Below are positions 1 to 7,252 of a stretch of 64,000 bases of DNA, piece after piece. The translations under genes and the position numbers were made by a program. The notes below the pieces were generated by a model. It made no database searches. It saw nothing but the letters and a program-made list of their open reading frames with translations, and had not been told where the DNA came from. Where the stretch lies: assembly GCA_014385025.1 (NCBI GenBank), contig JACRTB010000001.1:103857-167856 (forward strand), in the 5' to 3' direction. The number at the start of each line of letters is the position of its first letter. The first letter of the stretch is position 1. The stretch comes from Yanshouia hominis (GTDB taxonomy: Bacteria; Bacillota; Clostridia; Oscillospirales; Ruminococcaceae).

Positions 1-502
1 TCACCGACTGCTCCGCTGAGATGCCATACATAACAAAGGGAATGCTCGGCGGAATCAGCACGCCCACCAGTCCGGCAGCAGCTGCAAGAGCGGTGCTGTA
101 ATCCTTGGGATAGCCGCGCTTTTCCATCTCCGGAATCACATTTGAACCGATCGCCGCAACGGTAGCGGGGCCGGAACCGGAAATTGCGCCGAAAAAGGTG
201 GAAGCAATGACGGTAACATAGGCGAGGCTTGCCTTGATCGATCCGAGAAAGGCATCCACCATATTGACCAGCCGTTTCGAAAGGCCGCCCGTATACATCA
301 GGTCCCCCGCGAGGATAAAGAGCGGAATCGCCAGAAGCGGGTAGGAGTTGACCGCCGTAACGATGGAGCGCACCTGAAACAAAAGGGTGGAGGTCCCGAA
401 CAGCAGGATGGTAATAGTGGACGAAAGGCAGAGAGAGATTGCAATCGGCATCCCAATCAAAATGAGAATGAGAAGAGAACCAAACAGGACCAGCGCGTCC
501 AT
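1..502 (-). CDS. dctM: TRAP transporter large permease DctM (3' part beyond window)
   Basis: N-terminal 167 residues of the 12-TM permease of a tripartite ATP-independent periplasmic transporter, which takes up organic acids with Na+ or H+. The start ATG overlaps the dctQ stop (TGATG), so the two are translationally coupled. It opens with a hydrophobic helix (MDALVLFGSLLILILIGMP), followed by the family-typical PLLAIPLFILAGDLMYTGG, the SGSGPATVAAIG stretch and GVLIPPSIPFVMYG. The C-terminal part lies outside the window. Family assignment is firm; the transported acid cannot be read from the sequence. Confidence 0.95.
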   Translation of the reverse strand, partial: MDALVLFGSLLILILIGMPIAISLCLSSTITILLFGTSTLLFQVRSIVTAVNSYPLLAIPLFILAGDLMYTGGLSKRLVNMVDAFLGSIKASLAYVTVIASTFFGAISGSGPATVAAIGSNVIPEMEKRGYPKDYSTALAAAAGLVGVLIPPSIPFVMYGISAEQSV

Positions 503-1002
503 CAGCCTTCACTTCCTTTCGATTTCAGTTCGGCAATCAGCCGGACGGTATTCTGCACCAGCCGCAGCAGCGAAAGGGTCGCTCCCACCGGGGTTGACAG
601 ATAGAGAGTCCACATCGGATATTTAATCAGCAGGCCGGTTTTGCCGACCACGGAATTGTTAAACAGCAGCTGCACGCCCACTACAATCAGAATGCAGAAT
701 CCGGCGATCATCAAAAAGTTGCAGATCACCGCGAGAATCTTCTGTGCCCGCGCGGGAAGCCATCCGATCGCGGCGGTAACGTTGACGTGCGCCCCTTCTT
801 TAAATCCATAACTGATGGCGAACCAGATAAACCAGATGAAGATAAACAACACCAGATCGGAGGCCCATGGAATCGCGCTGAGCAGCACAAAGCGCATAAA
901 GACATTGACCACCATGATGGCGGTGAAGAGCATAAACAGAGTGATGCAGACAACCTTCTCGAGATTGTCATCAAGCCAGTGAAGCTTCTTCTTCACATAC
1001 AT
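502..1002 (-). CDS. dctQ: TRAP transporter small permease DctQ
   Basis: About 166 aa with four hydrophobic segments, the usual size and topology of the TRAP small membrane subunit that couples the binding protein to DctM. WASDLVLFIFIWFIWFAISYGFKEGAHVNV is the DctQ core (a helix with conserved W/R and a G-x-H motif). The start is ambiguous: an upstream TTG at 1008 lies 4 nt after GGGGAG, and the ATG at 1002 lies about 10 nt after it; I prefer the ATG. It lies between dctP and dctM in one minus-strand operon. Confidence 0.92.
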   Translation of the reverse strand: MYVKKKLHWLDDNLEKVVCITLFMLFTAIMVVNVFMRFVLLSAIPWASDLVLFIFIWFIWFAISYGFKEGAHVNVTAAIGWLPARAQKILAVICNFLMIAGFCILIVVGVQLLFNNSVVGKTGLLIKYPMWTLYLSTPVGATLSLLRLVQNTVRLIAELKSKGSEG

Positions 1003-1059
1003 TGTCAATTTTCTCCCCTTTCATAGGACAGAGCGGCCGGAGGTTCCTTTCAGAAGAAG

Positions 1060-1085
1060 CGGCCCGCACATGGACGTACGGGCCG
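1060..1085 (-). promoter_or_regulatory. Intercistronic hairpin between dctP and dctQ
   Basis: On the minus-strand RNA a 10-bp stem (CGGCCCGUAC / GUGCGGGCCG, one U-G pair) closes a 6-nt loop, with no U-run after it. It sits between the dctP stop and the dctQ start. Such hairpins commonly stabilise or attenuate, so that more binding protein than permease is made; that role is inferred. Confidence 0.6.
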
Positions 1086-1099
1086 GATTCTTGTTTCAA

Positions 1100-2143
1100 T
1101 CAACCTTTTGCGGCCTCGGCAACGGCGGTGGTAAACTCATCGTAGACATCTGCGCCAAGCTCATCGCGATACTTAGCTAGAGTAGGCTGCGCGGATTCGA
1201 TAAATGCCTGCTTCTCCTCGGGGGTAAGCGTGGTGACGACACAGCCGTAGTCCTGAATCTCTTTGAGCTGCTCGCCCTCTTCCGAAGCAACCAGCTCCAT
1301 CTGGTAATCATAGCAGGCACCAAACGCCTTGTTCATCAGCTCGCGGTCCTCGTCCGAAAGACCATTCCAGAAATCGAGGGTCATCGTGGGAATATAGGCG
1401 GTATAGACATGCTCAGACAGCGTAAGGTATTTCTGGACCTCATAAAATTTTTGGGCATAGATATGGGCAATGGGGTTTTCCTGTCCGTCAAACACCTTGG
1501 TGCTCAGATTGGTATAGAGCTCCGGGAAAGGGGAGCCCTCGGCCGAACAGCCGACGCTGTTCCAGTATTCAACGTGGGCGGGCACCTGCATTGTTCTCAT
1601 TTTGAGTCCATTGAGGTCGGCGGGAGTATGGATTTCATGCTTGGAATTGGTAATGTGACGGATTCCATTCTCCAGGAAGCCGAGCCCATGCAGGCCGGCC
1701 GCTTCCATCTTATCGAGCTGATCCTGGCCCCAGGGACCCTTCAGGGTCGCCAGAGCGGCCGCTCTGTCCGGGAATACATAAGGCAGTTCGACCAGCGCCA
1801 TGCTTGGAACCTCATCGGTAAAAAATGAGGAGGGAGAAACTGCCATCGTCAGGTCACCGGTCTTGACCGACTCAATCATTTCGGTATCGTTGCCAAACTG
1901 GGACGAAGGATAAATCTCGACGGTAAAGCGTCCGGATTCTTCAACAATATCCTTGAATTTCAACAAAGCGCGGTGCAGATGGTAGGACTCGCTCGCTCCA
2001 TGCGCGATCTTGATGGTGACGGGTTTAGCGGTCGAAGTCTGTTCAGACCCGGGCGCCGCTGTGCCGCCCGAGGACGAGCCGCCGCATGCCGTGAGACTCA
2101 GGCACATCAGAACAGCAAGGACCACACAAAACATTTTTTTCAT
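1100..2143 (-). CDS. dctP: TRAP transporter solute-binding lipoprotein DctP
   Basis: A 347-aa DctP/SBP family protein that captures an organic acid outside the membrane and delivers it to DctQM. The N-terminus is a lipoprotein signal (hydrophobic core, then LSLTACGG, so Cys-20 is probably lipidated) with a Ser/Gly-rich linker. Family marks include the HGASESYHLHRALLKFKD start, SGRFTVEIYPSSQFGND, and a central region with the substrate-carboxylate Arg (GLKMRTMQVP). AGGAGA precedes the ATG. It is the first gene of dctPQM, with a good promoter upstream. The ligand is unknown; the neighbouring CoA and glutamate-type genes suggest a small carboxylic acid. Confidence 0.95.
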   Translation of the reverse strand: MKKMFCVVLAVLMCLSLTACGGSSSGGTAAPGSEQTSTAKPVTIKIAHGASESYHLHRALLKFKDIVEESGRFTVEIYPSSQFGNDTEMIESVKTGDLTMAVSPSSFFTDEVPSMALVELPYVFPDRAAALATLKGPWGQDQLDKMEAAGLHGLGFLENGIRHITNSKHEIHTPADLNGLKMRTMQVPAHVEYWNSVGCSAEGSPFPELYTNLSTKVFDGQENPIAHIYAQKFYEVQKYLTLSEHVYTAYIPTMTLDFWNGLSDEDRELMNKAFGACYDYQMELVASEEGEQLKEIQDYGCVVTTLTPEEKQAFIESAQPTLAKYRDELGADVYDEFTTAVAEAAKG

Positions 2144-2177
2144 TTCCTGTTCTCCTCTTCATCATATTGTATTATCT

Positions 2178-2193
2178 TTGCCTCTATTGGCAA
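2178..2193. promoter_or_regulatory. Candidate operator downstream of the dctP promoter
   Basis: The palindrome TTGCC-N6-GGCAA begins 5 bp past the -10 box of the dctP promoter, a place where a repressor would block initiation. The neighbouring GntR-type regulator is the obvious candidate, but binding is inferred. A 13-bp direct repeat (TTGTATTATCTTT) occurs nearby, at about 2166 and 2317. Confidence 0.4.
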
Positions 2194-2197
2194 TTGA

Positions 2198-2226
2198 ATT
2201 ATATCATCTTTTTAGAAGCATGTAAA
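2198..2226 (-). promoter_or_regulatory. Sigma-A promoter of dctPQM
   Basis: On the minus strand: TTTACA, 17 bp, TATAAT, placed about 55 bp upstream of the dctP ATG. This is close to the consensus. The surrounding 2150-2400 stretch is AT-rich and otherwise shows no gene. Confidence 0.75.
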
Positions 2227-2409
2227 GTAATTTTTTAACATTTCAGCTAATTTTATAAGTTTTTTCTTTGCATTTGTGCCAATCATCCTTTGAGATAGGT
2301 ATTATATTTAATAATTTGTATTATCTTTTGTGGCATTCTCACATTCCCCGTGAAAATGACTGCCGCAACAATAAAAGCCAATAAAGCCCTGTGCTATTTC
2401 CTGCCCCAC

Positions 2410-2453
2410 AAAGCAAGGCCCCCGGCGCAGCATTGCGTCGGGGGCCTTGCTTT
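2410..2453 (-). terminator. Intrinsic terminator after the GntR gene
   Basis: Long stem AAAGCAAGGCCCCCG...CGGGGGCCTTGCTTT with an inner CGCA/TGCG continuation, 20 bp downstream of the regulator stop. It separates the regulator from the dctP promoter. Confidence 0.8.
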
Positions 2454-2472
2454 GTCATATTGTTTCGCAGCC

Positions 2473-3171
2473 CTATACGATTTCTTCCCCCACGTTTGCC
2501 GCCCTCAGAGAAACGATGGCGTGGGCCATATGGATATACATCGCGTTGCGCGCCAGCTCGGGGTCGCGCCTCTCGAGTCCCTCCATAATCAGGGCATGAT
2601 CGTTGAGGGTGCCCCGCGCGAGAATATCGTCGGTGCCGAAACGCAGCAGCGTCTCGCTGACCGCGCGGTAGACCATCGGTACAAGATGGACCATAAATTC
2701 GTTGTGGGAAGCGATGGCGATGGCATGGTGAAACCGCTGATCCTCCACCGTCCGGTCAACCCGGCGGTTGATGCAGGCGGCAACCCGCGCGCCCGCGTCG
2801 AGAATGTCTCTGATTTCTTCCTCGGTGCCGCGCTCGCAGGCCATCCGCACCGCTTCGGTTTCGAAGATGCGCCGCAGCTCGAAGAGGTCGATCAGCTTCA
2901 TCCGCAGGGAGCCGATGTCCCCGAACTGCACATCCTTATAGTTTTTGACTTCGCTGTTGACGAAGGTTCCGCGCCCCCGTTCGACCGTGAGCATTCCCTG
3001 CACGGCGAGCACCCGGATTGCCTCGCGCAGCGTCGCGCGGGAAACCCCGAATTCGCGCGCCAGCTCAATTTCGTTGGGAAGCTGATCCCCGGTCTTGTAT
3101 TTTTTCTGCACCACAATCTGTTCGCCCAATGCATCAGCGGTATACTCGGCCAGACTTTTTTTGATCCGCAC
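2473..3171 (-). CDS. GntR/FadR-family transcriptional regulator (FCD domain)
   Basis: A 232-aa DNA-binding regulator. The N-terminal winged helix is a GntR type (QLPNEIELAREFGVSRATLREAIRVLAVQGML, residues ~35-65). The C-terminal FCD ligand domain carries the usual acidic and His positions (LFELRRIFETEAVRMA; DQRFHHAIAIASHN). I place the start at the GTG at 3171, because AGGAGG lies 7 nt before it; longer versions add an unconserved N-terminus. FCD regulators bind small acids, and the gene lies directly upstream of dctPQM on the same strand, so local control of acid uptake is likely (inference). Confidence 0.9.
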   Translation of the reverse strand: MRIKKSLAEYTADALGEQIVVQKKYKTGDQLPNEIELAREFGVSRATLREAIRVLAVQGMLTVERGRGTFVNSEVKNYKDVQFGDIGSLRMKLIDLFELRRIFETEAVRMACERGTEEEIRDILDAGARVAACINRRVDRTVEDQRFHHAIAIASHNEFMVHLVPMVYRAVSETLLRFGTDDILARGTLNDHALIMEGLERRDPELARNAMYIHMAHAIVSLRAANVGEEIV

Positions 3172-3216
3172 GGTTGTTCCTCCTGTAATGACAGCAGCCT
3201 TATGTCCTCTGAATTG

Positions 3217-3231
3217 TTCAAATCTTTTGAA
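3217..3231. promoter_or_regulatory. Palindrome upstream of the GntR gene
   Basis: TTCAAA-TCT-TTTGAA, a perfect 6+3+6 dyad about 45 bp upstream of the GTG start. The position suits an autoregulatory operator; no binding is shown. Confidence 0.4.
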
Positions 3232-3413
3232 ACACATTTAAATTTTACCCCATAACCGAAAGGATGTCAATTCTTTCATTCGATCAAACCTACCAAAAAA
3301 TAGTGCAATTATTCCATTATTTTATAGATTTATCGTGAAAAGCATTGATCTTTTTCACAAATCATAGTACGCTGATGTCAGACAAGTAAATCTTGCGGGA
3401 AGGAGGAAAGAGG

Positions 3414-4085
3414 ATGCTGCTTTCCAGGAGGATCACCATCATCGCAGGACACTACGGCAGCGGAAAAACCGAGTTTGCCGTCAACCTCGCTCTTTCGGCG
3501 GCAAAATCCGCGCAGGTGACCCTTGCCGATCTCGATATCGTCAACCCCTACTTTTGCTCGCGGGAACGGGAAGAGGAACTGGCAGATGCGGGTGTGACCC
3601 TCATTGCCCCGGCAAAAAGCACACACCACGCCGACGTTCCGGCCCTTCCTCCGGAGGTGGCCCGCATCTTTGCCGATCAGGACCGCTTTTCCATCATCGA
3701 CGCCGGCGGGGACGACGCGGGCGCGCGGGTGCTGGGGCGCTACCGCCCACAGCTTGACGCGGCCGATCCCGATCTCTGGATCGTGCTCAACGCAAACCGC
3801 CCGCAGACCTCCTCCCCCAAACAGGCCCTTGCCCTGCTGCGCCGGATTGAAGCGGCCTGCTCGCGGCGCTGTACCGGCGTGGTCAACAACACCCACCTCT
3901 GCGGCATGACCCGTCCGGAGGATGTTCTCAAGGGCGCGGCACTTGCAAAACAGGTCGCCGGGGACGCAAAGGTTCCGGTTGTCTGCCATCTTGCCACGCA
4001 GGAAATTTTCACCCAAATCAGTCCCGGCGATCTTTCGGGGGAGCGCTTTCCCATTGTGATCCGCATGAAAAAGCCTTGGGAATAG
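3414..4085 (+). CDS. MinD/ParA-like P-loop ATPase linked to the 2-oxoacid oxidoreductase
   Basis: 223 aa. It has a Walker A variant GHYGSGKTE (residues ~10-18), then VTLADLDIVNPYFCSRE, the deviant-Walker region of SIMIBI-class NTPases, and a switch-like SIIDAGGDDAGARVLGRY. The ATG at 3414 follows AGGAGG by 7 nt, so I prefer it to an upstream TTG. It leads directly into the ferredoxin and alpha/beta/gamma subunit genes; this ATPase is commonly found beside such oxidoreductases. A role in maturation (for example Fe-S delivery) or regulation is inference; no biochemical role is known to me. Confidence 0.8.
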   Translation: MLLSRRITIIAGHYGSGKTEFAVNLALSAAKSAQVTLADLDIVNPYFCSREREEELADAGVTLIAPAKSTHHADVPALPPEVARIFADQDRFSIIDAGGDDAGARVLGRYRPQLDAADPDLWIVLNANRPQTSSPKQALALLRRIEAACSRRCTGVVNNTHLCGMTRPEDVLKGAALAKQVAGDAKVPVVCHLATQEIFTQISPGDLSGERFPIVIRMKKPWE

Positions 4086-4173
4086 GCTTTCCTTTTACCG
4101 CCTTTTTAGAGGACTCCGTTCGGAATCCCGCATAGAGTCCTCTCTGAGACATATTCGATAAGGAGGAATCCAT

Positions 4174-4386
4174 ATGGCCGCACGCGTTACCTTCGATCAG
4201 GACCGCTGCAAGGGCTGCGAGCTCTGCACCTCGGTCTGCCCCAGACACATCGTCTTCATTGATACGAAAACGACCAACCGAAAGGGCTACCATCCCGCCG
4301 CGATTCTGGACCTCTCTCAGTGCATCGCCTGCGGGAGCTGCGCGAAAATCTGCCCGGATTCAATCATCACCGTAGAACGGCTGTAA
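4174..4386 (+). CDS. 2-oxoacid:ferredoxin oxidoreductase delta subunit (2[4Fe-4S] ferredoxin)
   Basis: A 70-aa protein with two cluster motifs, CKGCELCTSVCP (residues ~12-23) and CIACGSCAKICP (~49-60), the layout of KorD/VorD. It passes electrons from the catalytic subunits to ferredoxin. GGAGG lies 7 nt before the ATG. It is the first catalytic-complex gene; the alpha subunit follows after 14 bp. Confidence 0.93.
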   Translation: MAARVTFDQDRCKGCELCTSVCPRHIVFIDTKTTNRKGYHPAAILDLSQCIACGSCAKICPDSIITVERL

Positions 4387-4400
4387 AGGAGGGAACGGAA

Positions 4401-5462
4401 ATGGCATTTGAACTCTGGAAGGGCAACGAGGCGATCGCGGAAGCGGCGGTCCGCGCCGGCTGCCGGTTCTTTTTCGGATACCCGATCACCCCGCAGAACG
4501 AAGTTCCCGAATACATGGCGCGCCGGCTGCCGGAGGTCGGAGGCTGCTTCTTACAGTCCGAGTCGGAGCTTGCCGCCATCAATATGGTCTACGGCGCGGC
4601 CGGCGCGGGCGCACGGGTCATGACCTCCTCCTCCTCACCGGGCATCAGCCTCAAGCAGGAAGGAATTACCTATATGGCCGGCGCGGAGCTGCCCGCCGTC
4701 ATCGTCAACGTGATGCGCGGCGGTCCCGGGCTGGGCACCATTCAGCCCGCGCAGGGGGATTATTACCAGGCCACCCGCGGCGGCGGCAACGGCGATTACC
4801 GTCTCGTCGTCCTCGCGCCCAACACGATTCAGGAGGCGGTCGATCTGATGCAGGAGGCGTTCGATATCGCCGACTGCTACCGCAATCCGGTCATGCTGCT
4901 GGCTGACGGGATGATCGGCCAGATGATGGAGCCGCTGGAATGGCACGAGCCCAGACACCGGGAGCTTCCCCCCAAGGACTGGGCGGCCGCGGGGCTGCAT
5001 GGGCGCGGTTCCCACAACATCATCAATTCTCTTTTTATCGATCCCCTCGCCTGCGAGCGCCACAACAACCGCCTGCAGGAAAAATACCGCCTGATGGAGC
5101 AGCGGGAGCTGCGCTTTGAGGAGCGGGGCTGCGAGGGCGCCGAGGTTCTGTTCGTCGCCTACGGTTCCCCGTCGAGAATCGTGATGAGCGCCGTCGATCT
5201 GCTCGCCGCGCAGGGGGTAAAGGCCGGGCTGCTTCGTCCGGTCACCGTCTGGCCCTACCCATACGAGCGGCTTGCCGCCCTCTCCCGCGAGCCCTCGGTT
5301 AAAGCGGTTGTCGCTGTAGAGATGAGCGCCGGGCAGATGCTCGACGATGTGAAGATCGCGGTCGGCGGCTGCAAGCCCGTCACCTTTGTCGGGCACACCG
5401 GCGGAGTGATTCCCACCCAGCATGAAATCGCGGCGGCGGCTCTCGCCGCCCTCGGGAGGTGA
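4401..5462 (+). CDS. vorB: 2-oxoacid:ferredoxin oxidoreductase alpha subunit (VorB-like)
   Basis: 353 aa with the pyrimidine-binding alpha domain: KGNEAIAEAAVRAG and GYPITPQNEVPEYMA at the start, an SESELAAINMVYGAAGAGAR glycine-rich stretch and TSSSSPGISLKQEG. Length and order (delta, alpha, beta, gamma) match the 2-ketoisovalerate/2-oxoglutarate branch. The enzyme decarboxylates a 2-oxoacid to its acyl-CoA and reduces ferredoxin. AAGGAGGG precedes the ATG. Whether the substrate is a branched-chain 2-oxoacid or 2-oxoglutarate cannot be settled by eye. Confidence 0.9.
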   Translation: MAFELWKGNEAIAEAAVRAGCRFFFGYPITPQNEVPEYMARRLPEVGGCFLQSESELAAINMVYGAAGAGARVMTSSSSPGISLKQEGITYMAGAELPAVIVNVMRGGPGLGTIQPAQGDYYQATRGGGNGDYRLVVLAPNTIQEAVDLMQEAFDIADCYRNPVMLLADGMIGQMMEPLEWHEPRHRELPPKDWAAAGLHGRGSHNIINSLFIDPLACERHNNRLQEKYRLMEQRELRFEERGCEGAEVLFVAYGSPSRIVMSAVDLLAAQGVKAGLLRPVTVWPYPYERLAALSREPSVKAVVAVEMSAGQMLDDVKIAVGGCKPVTFVGHTGGVIPTQHEIAAAALAALGR

Positions 5463-5467
5463 ACGGT

Positions 5468-6220
5468 ATGGCAATCGTCTATCAAAAGTCCAAGGCCCTG
5501 ACCGATAAGGAGCTTCACTATTGCCCAGGCTGCTCGCACGGCATCATCCATAAGCTGGTGGCCGAGGTTCTCGAGGAGCTTGACCTCATCGATTCCGCCA
5601 TTGGAATCTGTCCGGTCGGCTGTTCGGTATTCGCCTATGATTACTTTGCCTGCGATATGCTTGAGGCGGCGCACGGCCGCGCGCCCGCGGTGGCCACCGG
5701 CGTCAAGCGGGTGCATCCGCGGTCGCCCGTTTTTACCTATCAGGGGGACGGCGACCTTGCCTCGATCGGCATGGGGGAAATTCTTCATGCGGCGATCCGC
5801 GGAGAAAAGATCACCACCATCTTTGTCAACAACGCCATTTACGGGATGACCGGGGGGCAGATGGCCCCGACCACCCTCATCGGACAGAAAACCACCACCT
5901 CTCCCCTTGGGCGGGACCCCTCCCACTGCGGCGGCCCTGCCCATATGGCCGAGCTGCTCGCCACCGTCGAGGGGGCGGCTTATGTGGAACGGGTCGCGGT
6001 CTACGATATTCCCCGTCTGAATCAGGCGAAGCGCGCCATCAAAACCGCATTCGAGATGCAGATGCAGGGGGCGGGCTTTACCTTTGTCGAGGTACTTTCC
6101 GCCTGTCCGACCAACTGGGGCAAAACCCCGCTCGAAGCAGCCGAATGGGTCAGGAAAGAGATGGTGCCGGTCTTCCCGCTCGGAGTGACCCGCGATATCC
6201 GAAAGGGGGCGGCGAAATGA
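5468..6220 (+). CDS. 2-oxoacid:ferredoxin oxidoreductase beta subunit (TPP-binding)
   Basis: 250 aa. It begins with the YCPGCSHGIIHKL Fe-S/TPP entrance motif, then the thiamine diphosphate motif (GDGDLASIG...VNNAIYGMTGGQ), and ends with FVEVLSACPTNWG. The start is the ATG at 5468, 5 nt after GGGAGGTGA, which overlaps the alpha stop codon. Together with alpha it forms the catalytic core of the complex. Confidence 0.93.
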   Translation: MAIVYQKSKALTDKELHYCPGCSHGIIHKLVAEVLEELDLIDSAIGICPVGCSVFAYDYFACDMLEAAHGRAPAVATGVKRVHPRSPVFTYQGDGDLASIGMGEILHAAIRGEKITTIFVNNAIYGMTGGQMAPTTLIGQKTTTSPLGRDPSHCGGPAHMAELLATVEGAAYVERVAVYDIPRLNQAKRAIKTAFEMQMQGAGFTFVEVLSACPTNWGKTPLEAAEWVRKEMVPVFPLGVTRDIRKGAAK

Positions 6221-6759
6221 CCCATGAAATTATCATCTCCGGCTTTGGCGGTCAAGGTGTCATGGCCATCGGCAAAACGATGGTCGAGGCGGGCATGGAG
6301 GAAGGACTCTTCGTCTCCTGGCTGCCCTCCTACGGCCCTGAGATGCGCGGCGGCACCGCAAACTGCTCGGTGGTGCTCTCGGATCAGCCTGTCGGCTCGC
6401 CGGTGGTGCTCAATCCAAACGAGCTGATCGCCATGAACAAGCCCTCCCTGCTCAAGTTCGAAAAGGAGGTCCTCCCCGGCGGAATTATCCTGATCAACAG
6501 CTCGATCGTCGAGCTGAAGGCGCAGAGAAGCGACGTTTCCGCCTATTATATCCCCTGCATCGAGATCGCCAACGACCTTGGAAATCCCAAGACCGCCAAC
6601 ATGGCGATGCTCGGCGCCTATCTGGAGGCATCCGGCGTGCTTCGGCCCGAAACGGTGCACAGGATGCTGGCGCATATTTTCCATGGTCCAAAAGCCGGAC
6701 TGATCGACATCAACATCGAAGCGATGTCGCGCGGCGCGGCCTGTGTCTCAGGCGGCTGA
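6217..6759 (+). CDS. 2-oxoacid:ferredoxin oxidoreductase gamma subunit
   Basis: 180 aa of the pyruvate/ketoisovalerate oxidoreductase gamma family: ISGFGGQGVMAIGKTM at the N-terminus, PSYGPEMRGGTANCSVVLSD, then an NPxELIAMNKPSLLKFE stretch. Its ATG overlaps the beta stop (ATGA). The last ~10 codons lie in the first copy of a degenerate tandem repeat, so the extreme C-terminus (SRGAACVSGG) may be recently altered. Confidence 0.92.
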   Translation: MTHEIIISGFGGQGVMAIGKTMVEAGMEEGLFVSWLPSYGPEMRGGTANCSVVLSDQPVGSPVVLNPNELIAMNKPSLLKFEKEVLPGGIILINSSIVELKAQRSDVSAYYIPCIEIANDLGNPKTANMAMLGAYLEASGVLRPETVHRMLAHIFHGPKAGLIDINIEAMSRGAACVSGG

Positions 6760-7011
6760 ACCAAAAACGGCGGCGCCAGCCCCTGCGGAAAAGACCGAAC
6801 CCTCTTCTCGTACTCTCTCTATCGAGGCAATATCTCACAGCGCGGCGCGGCCCGCGCCTCGGACGGCTGAATCAAAAGCGGCGGCGCCGTCCCCATGCGG
6901 AAGAGACCGAACCCTCTTCTCGGTCTCTCTATCAAGGTAATATCTCACAGCACAGTACGGCGCGGCCCCGCCTCAGGCGGCCAAACCAAAAACGGCGGCG
7001 CCGTCCCCATA
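6729..7011. repeat. Degenerate tandem repeat, ~110 bp unit, 2.5 copies
   Basis: Copies at about 6731-6838, 6840-6949 and 6951-7011 share GCGCGGCGCGGCC, GGCTGAA(C/T)CAAAA, CGGCGGCGCC, GACCGAACCCTCTTCTCG and AATATCTCACAG blocks. The first copy starts inside the gamma-subunit gene and contains its stop codon. No convincing ORF lies in the array. Confidence 0.75.
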
Positions 7012-7013
7012 CA

Positions 7014-7045
7014 AAAGCAGCCGGAATCCCCTTTCCGGCTGCTTT
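7014..7045 (+). terminator. Intrinsic terminator of the oxidoreductase operon
   Basis: Perfect 13-bp stem AAAGCAGCCGGAA / TTCCGGCTGCTTT around a 6-nt loop, placed after the repeat array. The U-tract is short (CTTTG). Confidence 0.75.
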
Positions 7046-7047
7046 GC

Positions 7048-7107
7048 GCTATACTTTGGCAGGTGTGTCGGGTGGCAATACGCCTGACACACCTGCCAAA
7101 GTATAGC
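7048..7107. repeat. Long perfect inverted repeat (22-bp arms)
   Basis: The arms at 7048-7069 and 7086-7107 are exact reverse complements (start GCTATACTTTGGCAGG). The 16-nt centre can extend the stem by five more pairs with wobbles, leaving a 6-nt loop. It follows the operon terminator directly and has no U-run. It could be a boundary element, a processed RNA hairpin or a miniature-element remnant. Confidence 0.7.
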
Positions 7108-7252
7108 AAAATCCAGCGTCACGCAGACGCCGGCAGTATGAAGCCCTGACGGAACTTCTTCATGCCGTTCTTTTAGGGACGATCCCGGCTGCGTTTGACG
7201 GAAAGGCTCGGGTGCGGTATAATCCCATCAGAAGATAGGCGAGGTGAAAGCG

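Noticed and set aside
2350..3255. 301-aa plus-strand frame over the GntR regulator
   Set aside because: Shadow of the minus-strand gene, which has the HTH and FCD features.
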